Part shown: in pieces, positions 57,183-64,000 of the stretch
How the letters are laid out: the number at the start of each line of letters is the position of its first letter
How positions within the stretch are numbered: position 1 is the first letter of the stretch
Assembly: GCA_963556195.1 (NCBI GenBank)
Contig: OY744544.1
Span: forward strand, 44,093,984 to 44,157,983
Direction: 5' to 3'
Length of the DNA stretch: 64,000 nucleotides
DNA from: Sepiola atlantica
Taxonomy: Eukaryota; Mollusca; Cephalopoda; Sepiida; Sepiolidae
Translations under genes and position numbers: made by a program
The notes under the pieces: generated by a model
The model's database searches: none
Told to the model about the DNA's origin: nothing
What the model saw: the letters and a program-made list of their open reading frames with translations, nothing else

Positions 57183-59214
57183 TTAATAATTTTCCCTTTG
57201 ACCTCTGAATGACTGCTGAGGAATTTTTTTTTTAATTGAAAGCACAGCAAGTGCATTTAGTCTTTCCGAACTCATAGTGCTCCTTAGAAAAGTGTTTATT
57301 CTTTTCAAGGTTGAAAAGTAGCATTCTGCTTCTGATGTAGTCATAGGAATTGTCAAGAGGATTTTTATCAGTTTTGTGATTTCACTAAGAACATCATCTA
57401 AATTATTTTTTAAGATAAATTTCAGGAGCTCAAATTAATTTGCAATATTCATGAATATCTGACCTACTATAGAATATTTCTAGCTCAGTTTCAAGCTTTT
57501 CTTTGTCAATCATGGGATATGCTTCAATGGTCACTAGTATCTCTTCTGTAGGCAGTTCTTTCTTAAAACTAGCGAAGCTTTTCTTGTTGAACAATTTAGC
57601 AGCTACTAAATGTTTAGTGGAAGAATATCTGTCCATTATATCAACACATATACAGTCACACACTTCTTTAACTTCTGCCTTGAGAGTCTGTGAAGGATTC
57701 TCACAGTATTTTGAGTTTCTTATTTTTAAAATAGCAGTCTTGAAATTTGTTATGTATTCATTGACTTTATACACACTAATTTCTCGATATTGCATTTGGT
57801 TGTAAATAATTTCAACATGAGGCATAATCTGATGAAAAAGCTCTAACCAAAACATGAAATTATCATCATTCAAGTATTTCAGAATTCCTGTTGCTTCTGC
57901 AATGCTTTGATCTACATGTGACGTTGACTCAATTTCAGTAAGGCAGTTTTTTAAAGGTTGAATATTTTCATGAACTCTGTTTATTGTCCGTATGTTGAAG
58001 TTCCAACTTGTAGTGGATGGACGTGGAATTCTTACATCCATATGTTTCTTGAGAATGGACACACGTTGTGGTGATCTTGAGAAGAAAGTTCGAATAGCCA
58101 AAATGTTAGAAAAAAATATTCTTGCATTTCGTGTAATGCTTGCTGCATTTCTCATTATTAAATTAAGTTGATGTGCATAACAGTGAATGAAATGTGCATT
58201 ACAATAAACTGCTTTTATTTTTGCTTGAACTCCAACTTTTTTGCCTTTCATGACATTTGCACCATCAAATGTCTGAGATATCAGTTTTTGGTCATTTCCT
58301 TGAAGGATTATGCCTAATTGTTCTAGAATACGTTTTGATATGCCATCAACGGTTTGGTTTTCTGGAATAAAGAAGCCCCAAAAGCGTTCAAAAATTTCTC
58401 CATCTAAAACGTACCGTAGAACAATGACCATTTGTGTGTGTTCAGACACATCTGTTGCGTCATCAGCCATGACAGTTACAAAGGAAGCTTTGCTAATTTC
58501 TGCCCTTATCTCCTCATGGTATATTTGTAGAAGGCAGTCAAGTATGTCATTCTGAATGGTCTTAGAAACACCTTTGAAGACCGTACTGGTTTCTAAGTGA
58601 TTCTTTAAATCTGGATCTAATTTAGATGCAACATTTATTAATCCTCTAAATACACCTGGATTGATTGAATCATCTTTTTCATCATGTCCTCGTAAGGGAG
58701 TTTCAAAGTGGCCACAAATGAAAATACAATCGATTATTTTTGATAAAATTTCACGGTTCTTCTTAACCTTTATGTTCTGATGATTGATTGAAAGTTTGTA
58801 TGGCTCACTAAGTTTCTCCTTAATATTTACGGTTCCTAAAATTGACAGTGAAACCACATTATTAACATGATTCTTTGATTTCTCATGCTTTTCAGTTCTA
58901 TCTTTCATTTTGCTTCTAAAACCATCTTTTGTCCACGTTACATCACCTCCAACCAGCAAACACAGGAAGCAGAACAGTGCATGTTTTACTTCACAGCCAC
59001 AAAGCCAACTTTTCCATTGGTACCATTCAGAATTAAAACTACGAATATATATTTTGTTCTTGCTAATGCCTGGCTGAGATATTTGAATGTCAGGTGTTGA
59101 ACGGCCTCTTTTTTTAACTTCAACTTTCTCATGGAGAGACAGCTGTGAAAACTGAAGTTGGTAAAGTTCACTTACAGTCACAGAAATTATTTCTTGGGGA
59201 TGCAAGGCGGTCAT
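57183..59214 (-). pseudogene. hAT transposase, ZMYM1-like, one frameshift
   Basis: The main frame (57430-59214, 594 codons from the first ATG) begins with a TTF-type zinc finger (about residues 60-116: WYQWKSWLCGC, FCFLC, HEKSKNH). A DUF4371-like region and an RNase H-like fold follow, with the first aspartate box ADDATDVS (250-257), TFDGANVMKG (second aspartate, residue 317) and HCYAHQLNL (344-352). The frame then stops at a TGA (57430-57432). The hAT C-terminal dimerisation block continues in the next frame over 57183-57431 with LSEITKLIKILLTIPMTTSE, AECYFSTLKRI and ALAVLSIKK; it holds the SEAE..FS motif, thought to carry the third catalytic residue. One base change in length near 57430 explains the break. 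A strong 3' splice-like signal (T/A-rich tract then TTTTACAG) lies just upstream of the ATG at 59227-59245, so an upstream exon is possible. Confidence 0.9.
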
Positions 59215-59382
59215 GGTTAAATTTTCTGTAAAATAAAAGTAAAAAAAAAATAATGCATCTGGATAGCATGGCTTTTGATATAAATTGTGTTGGGAAAGGT
59301 AGGTACAAGGTAGTCTATGAGTAGAATATCAGTGATGGGACGATCCAATATTTTCCCCGATTCGGATACAATTACTGATTCT

Positions 59383-59453
59383 GGCTGCATTCTTTCGGGC
59401 GCTTTCGTTATAGGAATCGGTCCTATAACGAAAGCGCCCGAAAGAATGCAGCC
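59383..59453. repeat. Perfect palindrome, 33-bp arms, 5-nt loop
   Basis: 59383-59415 and 59421-59453 are exact reverse complements (ggctgcattctttcgggcgc onward) around atcgg. Inside the hAT element, upstream of the transposase. Confidence 0.96.
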
Positions 59454-60090
59454 ACAGCATAAAAAGTAATCACCTGCTCAAGTACAGACCCCTATTGAAA
59501 GGGGTCATTAAATGATGTCGAATTAAGTTCGTTTATATAGAATTTGTCCGATATTTTTAGCTTTTCCTATCGCAAACTTTTTCCTGAAAAGAACAAAACT
59601 GATTCATGCATAGAATGTATCTCCCATCACAAAAGAAAATTGGTTAACTGCACTAAAAAGTTAGAATGACCTGGAAATGGTGGATCATTTTATGCTAAAA
59701 TTATATTTTTAGTTTTATCACCCGGACTTAGGGTTAGTAGTAAAAAGGGGGCATGTTTTTTTTTTAATGATGTGATCTTTAAAAGAATACAGTATTTACA
59801 AAGTACCGGAAACATGTTTAAAATGAAATTAAAAACATTTTATCAAGAAAAGAAAATACAGACAAAGAGTTATTGATAATTGTAAAAAAATTAAATATAA
59901 AAAGATTTTTTTTTATTTTTAAAAATTAATTTATTTTTGTGTCGATGGGCTTTTGTCCGTTTTTGAATTATTTTGGTGGGCTTTTGTCCGGTGAACTTTT
60001 TCATTTGCCGAATATTCCGGGCACCCCTTTTTTCTTTCAATTTACAAAATATCTATTTCTTACATTGTTTTTAAATATTGGTGTAAAAAT
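59454..60090. other. hAT interior, no gene
   Basis: AT-rich. tgggcttttgtccg is repeated at 59946 and 59979. No coding frame. Confidence 0.5.
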
Positions 60091-60151
60091 ATAAGTCTCG
60101 ATGTCTTGCTTCTAAATAGGGGGTATTTAGAAGCAAGACATCGAGACTTAT
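60091..60151. repeat. Perfect palindrome, 28-bp arms, 5-nt loop
   Basis: 60091-60118 and 60124-60151 are exact reverse complements (ataagtctcgatgtcttgct onward) around five G. Confidence 0.96.
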
Positions 60152-60270
60152 AGTAATTTCTCCTTTCTCAAATAATATTTATTCAAAAAGAATCTCACAA
60201 GAAAAGACACGTTTCACAAGAAATTTTAATCCAGAACTCTATAATTAAGTTTATAATTAATAATTATTAG

Positions 60271-61742
60271 TATCTTGACGACGCCACTTTAGGCGGCTCT
60301 ATCGATTCGGTGCTCCACAACATTGAACAGATCGTCCCACCTCTGGCTGAAATTGGTTTGTTAGTTAACCCTAACAAATCTGAAATAATCAACTTGAACT
60401 GTTCCACCGTGGAGTTTCAACGGGGAATAGATGGCCTACGACTCGCCCTGGGATCCGTCTCAATAACTGAACGGGACAACACAATAATTCTTGGGTCGCC
60501 TATCTGCTCTAAAGGTATAGTTTCATCCCTACAAGACAAGTCTACTAAGCTAGAGTCTATGGCAGAGCGCCTCAACATGATCGACGCTCATGCGGCACTG
60601 TTCCTGCTGCAAAATTGTTTTGCAATGCCCAGACTTCTATTCACACTGAGAAGTGCTCCATGTTACAACAAAGTCGATCTTCTGGAAAATTTTGACAAAA
60701 TTTTACGTCGCTCGGCCAGTGAAATTTGTAATGTAAATTTTGACGACACCGGTTGGCGCCAGGCCACTTTGCCGTTTCGGTTCGGTGGCCTTGGTTTGCG
60801 CTCTGCAACCGATACTGCGCTGCCGGCTTATGCTTCCTCGACTCACGCTTCGCCAGGTCTCGTTGACGAGATTCTCTCCTCATATCTCGAATCCCCGTCG
60901 TCAGATCTTTTGACAGCCGTTTTGTCAACATGGACGTCAACAAACTTCAGCAACCTCTCGATCTCATACATCAGTCGTCCTGGGACGATATTCAATGTCA
61001 ATCCATGTTTGCCGAACTCGTCCGTAGCAGTAACTAGCATAGAGTTGCCTGCCTGAGAGTGTCGGCTTCACCTTACAGCGGTGCTTGGCTCAGTGCCATC
61101 CCTTCAGCGACACTTGGAACCGTCTTGGACAATGACACTATCCGGATCACCGTCTCACAACGGCTGGGACTCCGTTTGTGCCACCCACACCGGTGTCGCT
61201 GTGGGCAGGTCGTTGACGAGTTTGCCCTGCATCCTCTCTCTTGTCGATTTAGTGCCGGCCGTCTGCCTCGCCACTCCGCCCTTAACGACGTAGTCAGGCG
61301 AGGTCTAGACTCGGCAGATTTTGCATCAGTCCTTGAACCAGGCGGCCTGGACAGGGGCGACGGTCGCAGGCCTGACGGGATGACTGTGTTTGCTTTCCGA
61401 GCCGGAAAGCCGCTGATCTGGGACGCCACTTGTTCTGACTCCTTTTCACCAGCAAGGATTGTGGAATCCGCGGTGAAGCCCGGCACGGCGGCTCTGCTCG
61501 CCGAAACAAGGAAGTGTGGAAAATATAGCTCGCTCACTGACCGTTTCGTCTTCCAACCAATTTCAGTGGAAACGTCGGGTGTGCTTGGCCCCGAGACTGT
61601 TAAATTTTTTCAGGATATTGGACAGAGGATTTCAACGTCTAGGCACGAGCCCCGTGAGTCAGCCTGGTTGTTCCAATGCATCTCCCTGGCTATCGTTTGT
61701 GACAACGCTATGTCAGTAACGGCGGCGTCACTTCCGTTCTAA
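60271..61742 (+). mobile_element. Nested LINE with restriction-like endonuclease domain, 5'-truncated
   Basis: The fragment starts at the reverse-transcriptase motif C, YLDDATLGGS (60271 on), directly after an in-frame stop, so the rest of the RT is lost. It continues through VNPNKSEIINLNC, GSPICSKGIVSSL, FGGLGLRSATDTALPAY to a stop at 61054-61056. The second frame (61059-61742, shifted) has SGAWLSAIP, TVLDNDTIRITVSQRLGL, a CRCG...LHPLSC zinc knuckle, SALNDVVRRGL, RRPDGMTV, WDATC and GKYSSL. The knuckle followed by R(R)PD...D...KY is the layout of R2/NeSL-type site-specific LINEs with a PD-(D/E)XK endonuclease. G/C content is clearly higher than the surrounding hAT DNA. One frameshift, otherwise well preserved. 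Confidence 0.78.
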
Positions 61743-62598
61743 TCGTCATCTGTTGACTCTCTCTTTCTTTCTCTGACAATTGTTTCAAGCCTTATTGTTT
61801 GTTTTTTTCTTCTCTTTATGGAATAATTGTACGTGAGTAAACAACGTTTTCACGTGATAATTAAATTGATTGAATATTATTTGATACTAAAAAATGAAGA
61901 CGGACTTATTAAACATTAGACATTTGATATTAAGCTAATTTTAACTTGAAATGTTTTCTCATTGAATAATATTTTATTAAAAAATAAACAACATCACATT
62001 ATGATTAGATTAACTTTATTGTTTGACGTTGTCTTTTGAACTAATTTTGAACATTTTGCTTTTTTTTTGTAAAGACGGGCTACTTTTCGTTAAGTTTTAT
62101 TTTCTTTAAACAAAAAATGTTATAGTTGTGTTGTTATTTATTGTTTTGTTGTAAAAGTTACAGCAATAAATGAATAGAGTTCTTCAAGAAAAATTCCAAA
62201 CAAATGAGACTAGGTTTTGCTTCTTTAAAAAGAAACTTAATGTAGATAAATCGATTCCATTTGCTTCAAAACAACAGCGTATTAATAAATACTTATTTAA
62301 AAAATATTTATTTACAAATATTGGAGGATGGCATAGCCTCTTTTATCTGAAGCCCACGATTTCCAGTTTATCCAATATGTTTATTGGAAGTGGCCAAAGA
62401 TAATAATTTAAAAAAATGCTATTAATAATTATTTTTTTCTAAAAACACATTTCAAATTTCTTTAAAATAGAGTTAAGAAAATCAATGTCTAACCACCCAA
62501 GAAATATGACTGGGGCTCCATCGGTTTACGCATGAGCGTTCATTTCTGACGTGGCAGCCTAGCAAAAATATGCGACCAGAGGGAGCATATATTTGCTA

Positions 62599-62664
<66 letters not shown>

Positions 62665-63049
62665 AGTTTTTATATAGTAAAATAATCTATTTATCTTCTA
62701 CAAAGAAAACAATTCGAACTTTCAGATTACATTAAAATAACAGTTTATATATGGAGCAAAAATTTAAAATTAATTTTAAAAATAATAACTACCTGACACT
62801 AAGAAAATCAACGGAGAAAACTCACGTCAGAATTCAACATGCACTCAACGACTCCTGCTCGCTTTGTACAGCTGGTCTGACTCGCGCATGCGCACAAAAA
62901 GCAAACACCAAATAGGTGTAACTGTGAATCTAACAGCACCATCCACGTTTTAAAATTTTTTTTACATGAATTTGGGGATGGCTTCTTCATCTTTCGTGTG
63001 AATCAGATGATTCTGATGTTGGCATTAGTTTCCCCGATGTTTTTCTAGT
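61743..63049. other. hAT interior: 3' UTR-like, AAT microsatellite, unassigned
   Basis: 61743-61880 may be the 3' UTR of the nested LINE. 62170-62403 is a 77-codon basic frame with no known domain. 62600-62658 is (AAT)n. 62840-62900 is CG-richer (tcgcgcatgcgcac). No gene called. Confidence 0.45.
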
Positions 63050-63133
63050 TAGAAATATTTCTGGAAAGACATTGGATACTTACGGGAAGGACCACGAGAA
63101 GGTTGCCAACATCCCTAAGTGAAAGTGATACTG

Positions 63134-63210
63134 TGGAACCGACTGGATTCGAACTTGGAACACCCAGGTCTTCAGTCCGTGTCGATATCCACTTAACCAC
63201 CGTCACCTCC
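63134..63210 (-). mobile_element. tRNA-like SINE head in the hAT element
   Basis: The minus strand has ggtggttaagtgg (box A-like) and aagttcgaatcc (box B-like) about 40 bp apart, as in tRNA genes. Terminal pairing is incomplete and a further 80 bp on the minus strand may be the SINE body. Most likely a tRNA-derived SINE. Confidence 0.58.
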
Positions 63211-63374
63211 CTGGGGATGGCTAATGAGATTAAACTTAAGGATTGTATGATGTACACGTAAAAGGAAAGAATTAAAGAAAAACGAAAATATTATTTTTAA
63301 TTTCATCGATAATATTGAGCAGAAATAACTTGGGGTGCTGCAGTTCGGCAGCCCTTACATACGAGCCGCCACTG

Positions 63375-63695
63375 TACATTTATTAAGACAATTTACAAGT
63401 TAAAAGAAGTTTGCTTCATTCCAAACTGTCATGGCTTTTCTCGTCTCCCCAAATGCAATACTTTTTATAGGGTGCAGGGGAGCTAACTCTGCCTTGTATA
63501 TTATTTTAAACTGAGGGCCTAGCCGTTTTAGGAACTTTTTAGGAATAGGTATCCAAGAAAATTTCAGTACTTACGTCATCAATTCCGAGTTTCACTGGAG
63601 ACTTCCGAGAATGGCGAACATTAACAAACTTCACCGAACAAACTGAATGTATTATTAGCCTCTTTTAAAAATCTTTTTTTCGTGAAGAAGTTTTA
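63375..63695. other. Flank of the hAT element, no gene
   Basis: No repeat or frame recognised. Confidence 0.4.
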
Positions 63696-63696
63696 T

Positions 63697-63741
63697 TTTA
63701 CCCTAACCCTAACCTAATTCTAAACTAACCCTAACCTAACT
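63697..63741. repeat. Short telomere-like CCCTAA tract
   Basis: taccctaaccctaacctaat and actaaccctaacctaact contain several perfect and near-perfect CCCTAA units, the animal telomeric repeat on the C strand, over about 40 bp. Confidence 0.8.
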
Positions 63742-64000
63742 GTTTTGGCAAAGGTAAATGAAAAATTATTCAAAAAATTTCAAATGAAAAGTTGCAAAGG
63801 TAATAAAGATATCCAAACAATTATGTAAAAGTCCGATTGAAAAATAGTACAGTGCCGTTTTTATTTGTATATCTCACTAAAAGTCGGGACTTAATTCAGC
63901 TTTCTCCGTTTGTAGTCGGAACTGCTTGCGTTACGACTACGTCATGATTGAAAATCTATGGATACCCATTCCTAAAAAGCACTCAATTTTGTATATGATT
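63742..64000. other. No gene recognised
   Basis: AT-rich sequence to the window end. Confidence 0.4.

Larger units (their letters stand above)
56952..63374 (-). mobile_element. hAT transposon, 6.4 kb, with nested insertions
   Basis: The left end at 56952 reads cagtggcggctcgt and the right end at 63361-63374 is its exact inverse (acgagccgccactg). CAG-N-G termini are typical of hAT elements. Flanking 8-mers tagattta (56944-56951) and tacattta (63375-63382) match at seven of eight positions, the expected 8-bp hAT target duplication. Inside are the transposase frame (57183-59214, minus), two perfect palindromes, a nested LINE (60271-61742), an AAT microsatellite and a tRNA-like sequence. The element is inactive as it stands because the transposase is frameshifted. 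Confidence 0.85.

Noticed and set aside
58986..59171. Internal 5' splice site (GTAAGT) near the start of the transposase frame
   Set aside because: The frame reads through it without interruption into the zinc finger, so splicing there would remove domain sequence without need.

Overview
This window is non-coding, repeat-dominated animal nuclear DNA. It is AT-rich, has no operon-like gene packing, and carries at least eight groups of decayed non-LTR retrotransposon (LINE) fragments, a hAT and a mariner DNA transposon, tRNA-derived SINE-like pieces, a 5S rRNA relic, many TA, AAT, GAT and GAA microsatellites and two multi-kilobase satellite arrays. The LINE ends with (GAT)n tails, the SINE-like repeats and the invertebrate-like 5S relic suggest an invertebrate, plausibly a mollusc such as a cephalopod. 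That assignment is inference from repeat style, not proof. I found no convincing host protein-coding gene.

Layout. 1-4.3 kb: a G/C-richer dispersed repeat (family A), a foldback element and a 3.3-kb array of a 30-bp unit. 4.3-15.9 kb: LINE fragments in both orientations (5.7-6.5, 8.5-9.8, 10.6-11.7, 13.1-14.3, 14.6-15.9 kb) and dispersed families I, F and M. 15.96-19.95 kb: a 4-kb array of a 31-bp unit. 20-30.4 kb: dispersed families B, C and D, palindromes, a TIR-bounded element at 26.3-27.7 kb and another LINE. 30.6-35.6 kb: several minisatellites, a split mariner transposase and a tRNA-like SINE head. 36-42.3 kb: family M, LINE 3' ends and a 5S rRNA relic. 42.3-50.1 kb: TA tracts, inverted repeats (including a 227-bp near-perfect palindrome) and a G-quadruplex motif. 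50.2 kb: a textbook-like hammerhead ribozyme. 50.8-56.7 kb: more LINE 3' ends, a long T/ATT tract and a GAA tract. 56.95-63.37 kb: a 6.4-kb hAT transposon with recognisable terminal inverted repeats and a 7/8 target-site duplication. It carries a frameshifted ZMYM1-like transposase and a nested, 5'-truncated LINE with a restriction-like endonuclease domain.

How the parts relate. The coding matter is transposon-derived and mostly broken. Many repeat families occur two or more times here, often inverted (I, F, M, C/D, E), so the window can be partly annotated by self-comparison. LINE 3' ends repeatedly finish in GAT microsatellites, and one LINE has a 27-bp in-frame expansion inside its coding region, so retrotransposons look like a source of the tandem repeats. 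The most interesting signals are the hammerhead at 50185-50228, which lies in the same context as dispersed family B, and a set of very clean palindromes with 1-13-nt loops scattered between 21.9 and 60.2 kb.

Coordinates of dispersed repeats are by eye and may be off by tens of bases. All family assignments are from motifs recalled from general knowledge, with no database search.
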